From Deltaproteobacteria bacterium (GTDB lineage Bacteria > Desulfobacterota > Desulfobulbia > Desulfobulbales > BM004), in the NCBI GenBank assembly GCA_020346205.1, contig CP070776.1:593653-610444 (forward strand): a stretch of 16,792 bases of DNA, given 5' to 3'. Below the pieces are notes generated by a model. The model had not been told where the DNA came from and did no database searches. It was given only the letters and a program-made list of their open reading frames with translations. The stretch's first letter is position 1. Each line of letters starts with the position of its first letter. Made by a program: the position numbers and the translations under genes. Below are positions 1 to 8,399 of the stretch, in pieces.

Positions 1-1161
1 GGGGCGCATGCCTTCAGAGGCCAAACCGGCAGCATATGTTACAGCATGCTGCTCTGCAATTCCCACATCGAAAAACCTGTTGGGAAAACGCCGTGCAAAG
101 CGCATCAGTCCTGTACCGGCAGGCATGGCGGCTGTTATGGCAACTATCTTTGGATTTTTTTCAGCCAGGTGGACAATGGTGTCTCCGAAACAGCGGGTAT
201 AGGAAATGCGGGAGTCATCTGCAGGTGCAGGGGCACCATTTTCAAGATTAAATGGGCCGACGCCGTGATAATCCCCGGGGTTTTCTTCTGCAGGTTGGTA
301 GCCTTTTCCTTTTTTGGTGATGACATGGATCAGGACTGGACCATGACTGAAATCCCTGACGTTTTGAAAAGTTTCAATAAGGTTGTCGATCTGGTGTCCG
401 GGAATAGGCCCGACATAGTCAAATTTTAGGGCTTCAAAAAGCATTCCCGGTGTAAAGAAACCCTTGAAACTCTCTTCACTCTTTTTAAGCACCTGCAGGA
501 TATTTTCCCCGATGTTGGAAAAAGATTTGAGAAGATGCTTCACCTCGGATCTGGCCTTGACCACCTGCTTACTGGTCATTTTCCTGCTCAGAAAACTGGA
601 AAGTGCTCCCACGTTAGGTGAGATTGACATTTCATTATCATTAAGAACAACGATGAAATTTTTATCCAGGTGTCCGGCCTGGTTGAGAGCCTCAAATGCC
701 ATGCCGCCGGTCATGGAACCATCACCAATGACAGCGATTGCGCGATTTTGACTTTTTTTCAGATGCTTAGCAATGGCAATTCCTAACCCGGCAGAAATCG
801 AGGTGGAACTATGTCCGGTATCAAAAGCATCATAAGGACTTTCAGAACGCTTGGGAAAACCGCTTAAGCCCTTATACTGTCTGATTGTGTTGAATTTGTC
901 TTTACGGCCAGTAACAAGCTTGTGGGCGTAAGCCTGGTGGCCGACATCCCAGATTAACTTATCAGAAGGCGTATTGAATACATAATGCAGGGCCAGGGTC
1001 AACTCGACCACTCCGAGATTGGGCGCAAGATGCCCGCCTGTATTAGAGACAGTTTCAACTATCTCCTCACGGATGTTGGCGGCAAGCTGTTCAAGTTCTG
1101 CCACAGAAAGCTGCCGCAAATCCTCAGGTGAATTAATTGACTGCAGAATGTCTTTATTCAT
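1..1161 (-). CDS. dxs: 1-deoxy-D-xylulose-5-phosphate synthase (3' end beyond window)
   Basis: DXS condenses pyruvate with glyceraldehyde 3-phosphate, using thiamine diphosphate, to give DXP, the entry step of the MEP isoprenoid pathway; it is a cytosolic homodimer. Translating the minus strand from the ATG at 1159-1161 gives 387 open codons running off the left edge. Visible motifs are the GGHLAPNLG segment (about residues 42-50), [10 protein letters not shown] (114-123), the ThDP/Mg motif GDGSMTGG (146-153) with a downstream NDN (174-176), and [11 protein letters not shown] near the edge, whose Glu370 matches the catalytic Glu of the family. About 240 C-terminal residues, including most of the transketolase C domain, should lie outside. 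The start gives the expected N-terminus, though the Shine-Dalgarno is weak (AAAGAA). It is the third gene of xseB-ispA-dxs, 74 bases after ispA. Confidence 0.97.
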   Translation of the reverse strand, partial: MNKDILQSINSPEDLRQLSVAELEQLAANIREEIVETVSNTGGHLAPNLGVVELTLALHYVFNTPSDKLIWDVGHQAYAHKLVTGRKDKFNTIRQYKGLSGFPKRSESPYDAFDTGHSSTSISAGLGIAIAKHLKKSQNRAIAVIGDGSMTGGMAFEALNQAGHLDKNFIVVLNDNEMSISPNVGALSSFLSRKMTSKQVVKARSEVKHLLKSFSNIGENILQVLKKSEESFKGFFTPGMLFEALKFDYVGPIPGHQIDNLIETFQNVRDFSHGPVLIHVITKKGKGYQPAEENPGDYHGVGPFNLENGAPAPADDSRISYTRCFGDTIVHLAEKNPKIVAITAAMPAGTGLMRFARRFPNRFFDVGIAEQHAVTYAAGLASEGMRP

Positions 1162-1201
1162 AAATTCTTTAATAATACACAATAGGTGGTGTTACAACAT
1201 G

Positions 1202-1218
1202 ATACACTCGAAGTGTAT
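1202..1218. repeat. Small perfect inverted repeat between ispA and dxs
   Basis: ATACACT (1202-1208) and AGTGTAT (1212-1218) form a perfect 7-bp stem with a 3-base loop in the 74-base gap between the ispA stop and the dxs start. No T-run follows on the minus strand, so it does not look like an intrinsic terminator. It could be an mRNA processing or stability element, or a regulator site. The function is unknown. Confidence 0.4.
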
Positions 1219-1235
1219 TTCAAGTATTACCTTTG

Positions 1236-2135
1236 TTATCTTTTTCTGGTTAAAATGTATTTTGCCAGCTCTCTCAGCATGTTTGCCCGTTCATCAAATG
1301 TTTCAAGTGCTGCCAAGGATTCATCGACTGCCTCGCTGGCCTTTTTCTTTGTTTCATCTACACCGAACATGGCGGGATAGGTGGCTTTGTTACGTTCAGC
1401 ATCAGAGCCGGCAGCCTTGCCCAATTGTTCCTCAGTTCCTTCAACATTGAGCAGGTCATCAACGATCTGAAAAGCAAGGCCTATTTTATTGCCATACTTG
1501 CTTAATGCCCGGAACTGTTCAGGTCTGCTTCCACCAAGAATGGCTCCTGTTTGAACAGATGCCGTAATAAGGGCACCTGTTTTACGGCTGTGGATCTCTC
1601 GCAGCATGTCGTAGTGAATTTCTTTACCTTCATGCTGCAAATCAAGAAACTGGCCTCCAACCATGCCTTCGGGACCAACAGCTTTGCTGATAAGAGAAAT
1701 TATTGTTAAACGTTCATCGGCAGAAGTTTTTTCTTCTGCATCCCTGGTTAACAGGTCAAATGCATAAGTCAGAAGGCTGTCACCGGCAAGTATTGCATAA
1801 GCTTCTCCGAAAACCATGTGGTTTGTAGGTTTGCCACGCCGCAGTTCATCATCATCCATGGCCGGTAGATCATCATGAATGAGGGAATAAGTATGAATAC
1901 ATTCCAGAGCACAGGCAGCCAGCATTAATGATTCCGGAAAATCATCATTGAAATCCTTTAGGGATTCTGCTGCTGCAATGCAGAGGATAGGCCTTACCCG
2001 TTTACCACCTGCAAAGAGACTGTAGCGCATGGCTTTGATATGCCCAGCCAAAGTGCCTTTTTCTTCAAGCAAATAATTTTCAAGAGCAGCATCTACCTGC
2101 TTTCGTTTTACATCAAGATACTGCTTGATATTCAT
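1236..2135 (-). CDS. ispA: Polyprenyl synthetase, farnesyl/geranylgeranyl diphosphate synthase type
   Basis: A short-chain trans-prenyl diphosphate synthase condensing IPP with DMAPP or GPP, soluble and all-helical, 299 aa, the usual length. It shows the GGKRVRP segment (43-49), the first Asp-rich motif DDLPAMDDD (88-96) followed by RRGKPTNH, the KTG signature (185-187), and the second Asp-rich region QIVDDLLN (223-230). The fifth position of the second DDxxD motif is Asn230 rather than Asp. Product length (C15 or C20) cannot be read with certainty. The ATG overlaps the xseB stop by one base (TAATG), which implies translational coupling. dxs follows on the same strand, so the operon supplies isoprenoid precursors and prenyl chains for quinones and undecaprenyl carriers. 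Confidence 0.95.
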   Translation of the reverse strand: MNIKQYLDVKRKQVDAALENYLLEEKGTLAGHIKAMRYSLFAGGKRVRPILCIAAAESLKDFNDDFPESLMLAACALECIHTYSLIHDDLPAMDDDELRRGKPTNHMVFGEAYAILAGDSLLTYAFDLLTRDAEEKTSADERLTIISLISKAVGPEGMVGGQFLDLQHEGKEIHYDMLREIHSRKTGALITASVQTGAILGGSRPEQFRALSKYGNKIGLAFQIVDDLLNVEGTEEQLGKAAGSDAERNKATYPAMFGVDETKKKASEAVDESLAALETFDERANMLRELAKYILTRKR

Positions 2136-2371
2136 TACACGTTCTCATCTTCCGGACCGTCAAAGGGTTCCGGTTCCAGACTGTCATTTTTTTTCAGAAG
2201 AATTTCAACTTTCTTCTGGGCATCATTTAATTTGTTGTTACATTGCTCAGCAAGCTTTACTCCTTCATCAAAATACTTGAGGGATTCTTCCAGGGACAAA
2301 TCGCCTTCCTCAAGTTCCTTGGTGATCTGTTCTAATTTTGCCAGGGACTCCTCAAATGATTTTTTTTTCAT
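2135..2371 (-). CDS. xseB: Exodeoxyribonuclease VII small subunit
   Basis: 78 aa, the usual size. The small subunit binds the large subunit XseA in exonuclease VII, which degrades single-stranded DNA to oligonucleotides. The sequence has the family pattern SFEESLAKLEQITKELEEG, then LSLEESLKYFDEGVKL, then a helical stretch ending in an acidic tail. A good Shine-Dalgarno (AGGTGAG) precedes the ATG at 2369-2371. It is the first gene of an operon with ispA and dxs, and its stop overlaps the ispA start. The large-subunit gene xseA, often next to it, is not in this window: the upstream neighbour is the divergent xerC. Confidence 0.93.
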   Translation of the reverse strand: MKKKSFEESLAKLEQITKELEEGDLSLEESLKYFDEGVKLAEQCNNKLNDAQKKVEILLKKNDSLEPEPFDGPEDENV

Positions 2372-2465
2372 GACTCACCTGCCTGCTGCTAATAACTTTA
2401 ATTTATTGACCATTCCCTTATGATAATAAAAGAAACAGAAAAATATTTTATGAGACGGTACCTAT

Positions 2466-2521
2466 ATTAAAAGGTTCAATCGATTTTTTTGGAAAATGCT
2501 AAATTTTAAAAGGTGTCAATC
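2466..2521. repeat. Two imperfect direct repeats in the xseB/xerC divergent intergenic region
   Basis: ATTAAAAGGTTCAATC (2466-2481) and TTTTAAAAGGTGTCAATC (2504-2521) share TTAAAAGGT-TCAATC with one extra G in the second copy, about 38 bases apart. Read on the minus strand each begins like a -35 box (TTGAAC and a perfect TTGACA), but I find no matching -10 at proper spacing. They may be tandem regulator sites for the xseB operon. The rest of the 336-base gap (2372-2707) is AT-rich and contains no gene I can support. Confidence 0.35.
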
Positions 2522-2616
2522 ATAAATCATTAAGGACTGATCATCAACGACTTTACAAAAAAATCATGACTATGTTAAAAATGCCCACTTGCATGGTATG
2601 CTTAAAGCAAAATTTT

Positions 2617-2645
2617 TTAAAAATCTGCAGTTAGCAGATTATAAT
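2617..2645 (+). promoter_or_regulatory. Probable xerC promoter with operator-like inverted repeat in its spacer
   Basis: A perfect TATAAT (2640-2645) lies 62 bases before the xerC ATG. The -35 region 17 bases upstream (TTAAAA) is poor. A perfect 7-bp inverted repeat, AATCTGC (2622-2628) and GCAGATT (2634-2640), fills the spacer and touches the -10 box. A repressor bound there would block RNA polymerase. Promoter and operator roles are inferred. Confidence 0.45.
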
Positions 2646-2707
2646 GGTTATGCTTGATTTTGATATATGGAAACGTTTTTAAGGTGCATCGAGGTGATTG
2701 ATTTGAA

Positions 2708-3616
2708 ATGCTGACAGACTATATAGAACGTTTCATAACCTGGTTGAGCGATGAGAAAGGATACTCTCCTCATACCATTGTCAATTATCAAAGAGATCTG
2801 TTTGAATTTGCAGATGAAGCTGGTAGGGAAATTGATGTTGACTCTCTAGATACAGCGATTATCCGTAATTATGTTTACAGCCTGAATATAAAGAATAAAA
2901 GCTCATCTGTTGCAAGAAAGCTTTCAGCCTTAAGAACGTTTTTTAAGTTTCTTGAGCTGGAAAATGTGATCCGTAACAATCCAATGGGCTCTATTTCCAT
3001 GCCGAAACAGGAGCAGCATATTCCTGTTTTTTTATCGGTGGATGAAGTTTTCTCCTTACTGGATACACCTGGTTCCGGAGAGACCTTTGGTGTCAGGGAC
3101 AGGGCTATCCTGGAACTATTGTACTCCACAGGAATGCGTGTGTCTGAACTTGTAGACTGTAATATGGTAAGCCTTGATTTTGATAGTGAAATGGTTAGGG
3201 TGAAAGGCAAAGGTAACCGGGAGCGCATTATACCCATTGGTGAACCAGCCATCAAAACACTTCAGGCTTATTTCATTGAGCGGGATAAGCATTTAAGAAA
3301 TCGTTTGCAACAGGGGAAAAAGGTTGATAAGGAGGCTGTATTTTTAAATAGTCGAGGTACCAGGCTTACAGTGCGAAGTGTTGAGAGACTTATAGCTGAG
3401 TACGGAAGGAAAGCCGGAATTGACAAACCCGTGACCCCCCATGTGCTCCGGCATTCATTTGCCACACACCTGCTGGAGATGGGAGCAGATATGCGTTCGG
3501 TGCAGGAATTGCTGGGACATGCCAGTTTGTCTACGACCCAGAAGTATACGCACCTTGACATGGTTCATTTGATGAAGGTTTATGATAGAGCCCACCCCAA
3601 AGCCAGGAAAAGCTGA
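2708..3616 (+). CDS. xerC: Tyrosine recombinase XerC (CodV-like)
   Basis: A site-specific recombinase that resolves chromosome dimers at dif, normally with XerD and FtsK. It is 302 aa, the family length. The N-terminal SAM-like core-binding domain covers about residues 1-90. The catalytic domain carries the full set: Arg144 (STGMRVSEL), Lys168 (VKGKGNRER), His245 and Arg248 ([15 protein letters not shown]), His271 ([13 protein letters not shown]) and nucleophile Tyr280. An excellent Shine-Dalgarno, AGGTGATT (2692-2699), sits 8 bases before the ATG. XerC rather than XerD or an integrase is favoured because hslV and hslU follow, the order of the codV-hslV-hslU block, and because there is no adjacent attachment site or cargo. 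Confidence 0.92.
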   Translation: MLTDYIERFITWLSDEKGYSPHTIVNYQRDLFEFADEAGREIDVDSLDTAIIRNYVYSLNIKNKSSSVARKLSALRTFFKFLELENVIRNNPMGSISMPKQEQHIPVFLSVDEVFSLLDTPGSGETFGVRDRAILELLYSTGMRVSELVDCNMVSLDFDSEMVRVKGKGNRERIIPIGEPAIKTLQAYFIERDKHLRNRLQQGKKVDKEAVFLNSRGTRLTVRSVERLIAEYGRKAGIDKPVTPHVLRHSFATHLLEMGADMRSVQELLGHASLSTTQKYTHLDMVHLMKVYDRAHPKARKS

Positions 3617-3675
3617 TAGTTAACTCTTTCGCAAAGAATTTTACGAGACTGGCAAAATTGAAAAATGGTGACAAA

Positions 3676-4206
3676 ATGGCTACACGTTCAACAACAATAA
3701 TTGCAGTAAGGCATAAGGGCAAAGTGGTGGTAGCTGGTGACGGCCAGGTTACCATGGGAAATACTGTGGTCAAACATGAAGCCCGCAAGGTGAGGCGTCT
3801 TTATGACGGCAAGGTTATAACTGGTTTTGCCGGTGCCACGGCAGATGCCTTTACTCTTTTTGATAAACTGGAACAACGGCTTGAACAGTACAAGGGTAAT
3901 CTCATGCGTGCGGCTGTTGAACTGGCTAAAGACTGGCGAACGGATAAAATATTGCGGCGCCTGGAGGCTTTTCTTATTGCGGTTGATGAAAATTCCTCCC
4001 TGCTGCTTTCAGGTTCCGGAGATGTTATTGAATCAGATGACGGTATTCTGGCTATTGGCTCCGGAGGGCCATTTGCACAGGCTGCTGCCAAGGCGTTGGT
4101 TATACACAGTGACTTGAGTGCAGAGGAAATAAGTCGTGAGGCAATGGCTATAGCTGCTTCGATCTGTGTCTACACAAATGATAATATCGTGATTGAGGCA
4201 CTCTAA
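3676..4206 (+). CDS. hslV: ATP-dependent protease subunit HslV (ClpQ), N-terminal threonine peptidase
   Basis: The proteolytic half of the HslUV (ClpYQ) bacterial proteasome, 176 aa. The catalytic N-terminal Thr must be exposed by removal of a short leader: here MATRS precedes TTIIAVR, so the predicted mature enzyme starts at Thr6. Other family hallmarks are [56 protein letters not shown] and ICVYTND. I chose the ATG at 3676 because GGTGA lies 4 bases upstream and the leader length is right; an in-frame TTG at 3658 would add six residues (MKNGDK) before this Met. It lies 59 bases after xerC and 70 bases before hslU, probably in one operon. Confidence 0.96.
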   Translation: MATRSTTIIAVRHKGKVVVAGDGQVTMGNTVVKHEARKVRRLYDGKVITGFAGATADAFTLFDKLEQRLEQYKGNLMRAAVELAKDWRTDKILRRLEAFLIAVDENSSLLLSGSGDVIESDDGILAIGSGGPFAQAAAKALVIHSDLSAEEISREAMAIAASICVYTNDNIVIEAL

Positions 4207-4276
4207 TTTACAGGAATGCCCCTTTAGCGCTCTGTGATTGATTAATAAAAAATTATTATATCAGGGTTTTGAAAAT

Positions 4277-5677
4277 ATGAATGATTTACAATTACTGACC
4301 CCGAAAGATACGGTCAGTGAGCTTGACAAGTATATAATTGGACAGGATGAGGCGAAAAAGTCAGTTGCAATTGCACTCAGGAACCGGTGGCGCAGACAAC
4401 AGGTTGAACCTCCTTTGCGGGATGAGATAGCACCTAAAAATATTATCATGATCGGTCCCACAGGTGTTGGTAAAACTGAAATAGCACGAAGACTTGCCAA
4501 TCTGGCGCAATCACCGTTTCTCAAGGTTGAAGCTTCAAAATTCACAGAGATAGGCTATGTTGGCCGTGACGTTGAATCAATGATTCGTGACCTCATTGAG
4601 CTGGCTGTAAATATGGTGAAAAAGGAAGAGCGCATTGAAGTAGAAAAAAAAGCCCATGAAATGGCCGAGGAGAAATTACTTGATCTGCTTTTGCCATCTA
4701 TGCCTCCTTCAGGAACAAGCGCAAGCAATAGACCAGGAATAGAGATGCCGGGCAATGCTGCATTACCAAGTCCAGCTACAGCCGAAAAAAGTGAATCTAC
4801 CCGTGACCGTTTCAGAAAAATGTTACGAGAAGGGAGACTTGACGATAAAGAAGTCGACATGGAGGTAACCCAAACGCAGTCCATGCCTATGATAGAAGTT
4901 TTTTCAAATACCGGCATGGATGAGATGGAGTCAAACCTGCGGGATGCTTTTGGTAAAATTTTTCCCAAAAAAGGGAAAATGCGCAAGCTAAAGGTGTCTG
5001 AGGCCTTTACAATATTAAAAAATGAGGCAGTGGAAGACCTTATCGATATGGATAAGGTTACCCGCAAGGCAGTGATAAAAACTGAACAGTCAGGAATAAT
5101 TTTCCTTGATGAAATTGATAAGATAGCTTCCCGGCAGGGGAGTGGGCATGGCCCGGAAGTCTCTCGGGAGGGAGTCCAACGGGACTTGCTGCCTATTGTT
5201 GAAGGAGCTACGGTTACCACTAAATACGGTATGGTTAAAACCGACCATATTCTCTTTATTGCAAGCGGAGCCTTCCATCTTTGTAAACCATCTGATCTGG
5301 TCCCGGAACTACAGGGTCGTTTTCCCATCAGGGTAGAACTTAAGGCTTTGGGCAAGGAGGAATTTTACCGCATTTTGACAGAACCGGAAAATGCCCTGCT
5401 GAAACAGTACGTGGCATTGATGAAAACAGAGGGTATAGATCTTGTTTTTGCTGAGGATGGTGTTTTGGAAATGGCCCGCCTGGCAGCAGAAGTGAACCAG
5501 AAAACTGAAGACATAGGTGCCAGAAGACTGCATACTGTCATGGAAAAAATTCTGGAAGATCTTTCGTTCCAAGCCCCAAATATAGAGGATAAAACATTTA
5601 CGGTCACTGCAGATTATGTACGTGAACAGTTAATGGATATAACCCAGGATGAGGACTTAAGCCGTTTTATTTTGTAA
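4277..5677 (+). CDS. hslU: ATP-dependent protease ATPase subunit HslU (ClpY)
   Basis: The AAA+ hexameric unfoldase that feeds substrates to HslV, 466 aa against about 440-450 usual. In order: [20 protein letters not shown] at the N-terminus, Walker A GPTGVGKT (60-67), the pore loop GYVGRD (93-98), an inserted I-domain of about 110-240 that includes a Pro/Ser-rich low-complexity segment accounting for the extra length, Walker [11 protein letters not shown], the [10 protein letters not shown] sensor region, and the C-terminal tail DLSRFIL that docks into HslV. The ATG at 4277 is preferred over an in-frame TTG at 4238 because the homology begins soon after it and CAGGGT lies upstream at a usable distance. 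It follows hslV on the same strand. Confidence 0.96.
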   Translation: MNDLQLLTPKDTVSELDKYIIGQDEAKKSVAIALRNRWRRQQVEPPLRDEIAPKNIIMIGPTGVGKTEIARRLANLAQSPFLKVEASKFTEIGYVGRDVESMIRDLIELAVNMVKKEERIEVEKKAHEMAEEKLLDLLLPSMPPSGTSASNRPGIEMPGNAALPSPATAEKSESTRDRFRKMLREGRLDDKEVDMEVTQTQSMPMIEVFSNTGMDEMESNLRDAFGKIFPKKGKMRKLKVSEAFTILKNEAVEDLIDMDKVTRKAVIKTEQSGIIFLDEIDKIASRQGSGHGPEVSREGVQRDLLPIVEGATVTTKYGMVKTDHILFIASGAFHLCKPSDLVPELQGRFPIRVELKALGKEEFYRILTEPENALLKQYVALMKTEGIDLVFAEDGVLEMARLAAEVNQKTEDIGARRLHTVMEKILEDLSFQAPNIEDKTFTVTADYVREQLMDITQDEDLSRFIL

Positions 5678-5721
5678 GACCATAGACTAGAAGTAAAGTC
5701 TGAATTGATCCGGAGGAAAGA

Positions 5722-6258
5722 ATGGTAGAACCAGATTTGAAATACTGTCCAAAATGTGACGATGAATACCTGGCAGAGATTGAAAATTGCGCTGCTTGTG
5801 GAATTGTGCTGATTACTGGGCAGCAGAAAATCGAAAAGGCAGAGGCGCTCAAGAAAAAACTGGAAAACCGGGTGAGCGAGTTGAGCCCTGACGATGAACT
5901 TGTCCGCATCCGGAGGGGGACATTGCCTGAAATGCGCCATCTTTCAAATCTGCTCAATGATTCAAGAATAGGAACGTTGCTTGTGGGTGATATGACAACC
6001 TGTGGTAAAGACCGGTTTGGCAATACTTTAAGCACTCCTACAACCTATGACCTTCAAATAAAAAGAGAAGATGCCGCTGAAGCCTTACATATAATTGAAG
6101 AGGAGCACAAAAGAACAACCATTTTGGATGAGTATGACAACCCTAATGTCGATTTGGTTTTTAACCCAGCAGCCAGAGAGGCATGCTGTCCTGCCTGCGG
6201 TCACACCTTCCCTACATCTGAAACCTGCTGTCCTGATTGTGGACTGAGTTGTGGATAG
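5722..6258 (+). CDS. Double zinc-ribbon protein with DUF2007-like middle
   Basis: 178 aa, no signal peptide or membrane segment, so probably cytosolic. The N-terminal ribbon has C9-x2-C12 and C23-x2-C26; the C-terminal ribbon has C156-x2-C159 and C170-x2-C173, each able to hold a zinc ion. A charged helix (about 36-55) leads into a middle of about 59-125 that reads like DUF2007 (a ferredoxin-like fold proposed to act in signalling): a strand, then LPEMRHLSNLLNDSRIGTLLVGD, ending in DAAEALHIIEEE. The DUF2007 match is from memory of the pattern and is moderate. A very strong Shine-Dalgarno (GGAGGAAAG) precedes the ATG. It follows hslU by 44 bases and precedes the FAD enzyme by 12, so it may be cotranscribed with both. 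The function is unknown. Confidence 0.8.
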   Translation: MVEPDLKYCPKCDDEYLAEIENCAACGIVLITGQQKIEKAEALKKKLENRVSELSPDDELVRIRRGTLPEMRHLSNLLNDSRIGTLLVGDMTTCGKDRFGNTLSTPTTYDLQIKREDAAEALHIIEEEHKRTTILDEYDNPNVDLVFNPAAREACCPACGHTFPTSETCCPDCGLSCG

Positions 6259-6270
6259 AATATTCCTCCA

Positions 6271-8037
6271 ATGAATGAGAAACCGGTTGTCATTATCGGT
6301 GCTGGACCTGCCGGCCTTGCTGCCGGATATGAGTTTATAAACCGAGGAAAATGTCCGATAATTATTGAAAGAGACGGAATTGTCGGGGGGATTTCGCGGA
6401 CAGAATCATATAAAGACTTCAATTTCGATATTGGCGGGCATCGTTTTTTCAGCAAGAATGATGATATCAATAAGCTCTGGGAGGAGATGCTTGGAACTGA
6501 TTTCCTCAAGGTAAAGCGCCTTTCCCGTATCTACTATAAAGGAAAATTTTTCAACTACCCTCTGCGTCCTGCCAACGCACTATTCAATCTTGGTCCGGCT
6601 GAGAGTCTGCTTGTTCTCATCAGCTACTGCAGGTCCCGCCTAGCACCTGAGCCTGAAGAGAACAGCTTCGAAGAATGGGTCATCAACCGTTTCGGAGAAC
6701 GGCTCTACAGGACATTCTTCAAGACATATACGGAGAAGGTCTGGGGGATTCCATGTAACGAGATTAGAGCAGACTGGGCCGCACAGCGTATCAAGGGACT
6801 ATCGCTTCTAGTTGCAGTATCCAATGCCCTGTTCGGAGGACAGCAGGCTAAAAGCCTGATTGATGAGTTCTCCTATCCAAAACTCGGGCCGGGAATGATG
6901 TGGCAGAAGTTTATGGATCGCATAGTGTCAGGTGGTGGAGAGGTTATGCTTAAGTCTGAGGTCTCTGCCATCCTTCATGATAATCAAAATATAACAGCAG
7001 TAGAAGTTATCAATGATCAAGCACCCATGGAATTGGGTGCAAAACACTTTATTTCCAGTATGCCAATTCCCAGGTTGGTACAACTTTTCAAGCCGCAGCC
7101 CCCAGCTGAAGTTTTGGAGAAGGCCAGTCAGCTTGCCTACCGTGCCTTTATTATTGTTGTTCTAATAATTGACCGGGAAACTCTTTTCCCGGACCAGTGG
7201 CTTTATGTTCACAGTCCTAAGGTGCGGGTTGGACGTATCCAGAACTTTAAGAACTGGAGCAGATACATGGTTCCGGATCAAAGCAAGTCCAGCATCGGCA
7301 TGGAGTATTTCTGTAATGAAAATGACCAGACTTGGAAAATGCCTGATAATGAATTGGTCGAAATGGCAACACGGGAAATGGAGGAAATGGGATTTGGTCC
7401 AGCCTCCCAGGTAATAGACAGTTATGTGGTACGGCAATCACATGCCTATCCTATTTATGATTCAACGTATAAGCAGAGCCTGCTTACTATCAAAAATTAT
7501 CTTGATAATTTTGATAATCTGCAGACAATTGGCCGCAGCGGTATGCATCGCTATAATAATATGGATCACTCAATGCAGACCGGGATATTCGCGGCAAAAA
7601 ACTGCTGTGGCGAATCTCATGATATCTGGGCAGTAAATGATGAGAAAAGTTACCTGGAAGAGGACAGGACAGTAAGAGATGTCCCACTTGTTCCGGAAAA
7701 GATTTTGATCCGGGCATTTGCAAGGATGGATAAACTCGCTTTTGCTGTTGCCATAGGCACAATATGCGGTCTGCTTGTATTGAGCGCAACTTTATGGATT
7801 ATAAGCAGGGGCGGAGATGTGTTAAACTCACATCTCAGGCTGCTGGCACAGTACTTTATAGGTTATACAGTAACGGTTAAAGGAGGCTTCATTGCTTTCG
7901 GATACTCTTTTTTCTGGGGATTTCTCTTTGGTTGGCTTTTTGCCTATCTGCGTAATCTGTTTTTGGCCATTTATATATACAGAATAAAAAGAAAGGCTGA
8001 ACTGCTGTCTTTGAAGGATTTTTTTGACAATTTTTAA
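6271..8037 (+). CDS. FAD-dependent oxidoreductase (UDP-galactopyranose mutase/amine oxidase-like) with C-terminal membrane domain
   Basis: 588 aa. Residues 1-480 are a flavoprotein of the NAD(P)-binding Rossmann class: dinucleotide motif VVIIGAGPAGLAAGYEF (6-22), acidic ribose-binding Glu33, then GGISRTE and FDIGGHRFF (52-60), close to the group of GMC-unrelated, protoporphyrinogen-oxidase/UDP-galactopyranose-mutase-like proteins often found with glycosyltransferases. The C-terminal GRSGMHRYNNMDHSMQTG (421-438) is the second FAD-binding region. Residues about 488-588 are a distinct membrane module: a helix (490-511), a GGD...H...QYFIGY linker, and a second helix (537-570), ending in a basic tail. 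The start is fixed by the FAD motif at residue 6, although the Shine-Dalgarno is poor. The substrate is unknown; a cell-surface sugar or lipid-linked intermediate is a guess. The following gene repeats the C-terminal module. Confidence 0.85.
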   Translation: MNEKPVVIIGAGPAGLAAGYEFINRGKCPIIIERDGIVGGISRTESYKDFNFDIGGHRFFSKNDDINKLWEEMLGTDFLKVKRLSRIYYKGKFFNYPLRPANALFNLGPAESLLVLISYCRSRLAPEPEENSFEEWVINRFGERLYRTFFKTYTEKVWGIPCNEIRADWAAQRIKGLSLLVAVSNALFGGQQAKSLIDEFSYPKLGPGMMWQKFMDRIVSGGGEVMLKSEVSAILHDNQNITAVEVINDQAPMELGAKHFISSMPIPRLVQLFKPQPPAEVLEKASQLAYRAFIIVVLIIDRETLFPDQWLYVHSPKVRVGRIQNFKNWSRYMVPDQSKSSIGMEYFCNENDQTWKMPDNELVEMATREMEEMGFGPASQVIDSYVVRQSHAYPIYDSTYKQSLLTIKNYLDNFDNLQTIGRSGMHRYNNMDHSMQTGIFAAKNCCGESHDIWAVNDEKSYLEEDRTVRDVPLVPEKILIRAFARMDKLAFAVAIGTICGLLVLSATLWIISRGGDVLNSHLRLLAQYFIGYTVTVKGGFIAFGYSFFWGFLFGWLFAYLRNLFLAIYIYRIKRKAELLSLKDFFDNF

Positions 8038-8063
8038 AACATACTCATATTGCAGGTGACAGG

Positions 8064-8387
8064 ATGGTAAAATCTGACATGGAAAATGCACCGCTGACCC
8101 CTGAAGAGAAACTATTTAGCGGAGTGCTGCTGCTGAATGCAAAAGTTGTTGGCCTTGCACTTGGACTCATTTTTGGCCTTGGAATATTTGTGGCGACAAA
8201 TTGGCTTGTCATTAAGGGAGGTGACAGGGTAGGACCCCACCTCATACTACTGAGCCAGTATTTTATAGGTTACAAAGTGACCTTTTTAGGAAGCCTAATA
8301 GGAGCAGCTTACGGCTTTGCCCTGGGTACAATTTGTGGAGCTTTAATCGGTTGGATTTATAACAAGATAGTTGCCTTCAGGCAGTAA
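8064..8387 (+). CDS. Small two-helix membrane protein, paralogous to the C-terminus of the preceding oxidoreductase
   Basis: 107 aa: a polar N-terminus (1-22), a membrane helix (about 25-50), a linker with GGD (52-54), HLILLSQYFIGY and VT, and a second Gly-rich helix (about 73-99) ending in WIYNK. By hand alignment residues 43-100 match residues 505-562 of the upstream flavoprotein without gaps, with 26 of 58 positions identical, including GGD and QYFIGY. It is probably an inner-membrane protein made with the oxidoreductase: the gap is 26 bases and AGGTGA lies just before the ATG. The shape also recalls small proteins auto-annotated as phage-holin-like, but nothing here suggests lysis. It ends 12 bases from the convergent dnaE stop. 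Confidence 0.8.
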   Translation: MVKSDMENAPLTPEEKLFSGVLLLNAKVVGLALGLIFGLGIFVATNWLVIKGGDRVGPHLILLSQYFIGYKVTFLGSLIGAAYGFALGTICGALIGWIYNKIVAFRQ

Positions 8388-8399
8388 TCGATCAGTTAT

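Noticed and set aside
2708..3616. Phage or integrative-element integrase.
   Set aside because: It has XerC length, the hslVU genes follow, and there are no attachment repeats, tRNA or cargo genes around it.
3658..3675. Upstream TTG start for HslV.
   Set aside because: It would add an extra leader to a protease that needs a short propeptide; the ATG at 3676 has GGTGA at a usable distance.
4238..4276. Upstream TTG start for HslU, adding 13 residues.
   Set aside because: The ATG at 4277 gives a normal N-terminus and has a plausible ribosome binding site; nothing in the extra residues looks like the family.
8064..8387. Phage holin.
   Set aside because: There is no endolysin or phage gene nearby, and the close similarity to the tail of the adjacent flavoprotein explains it better.
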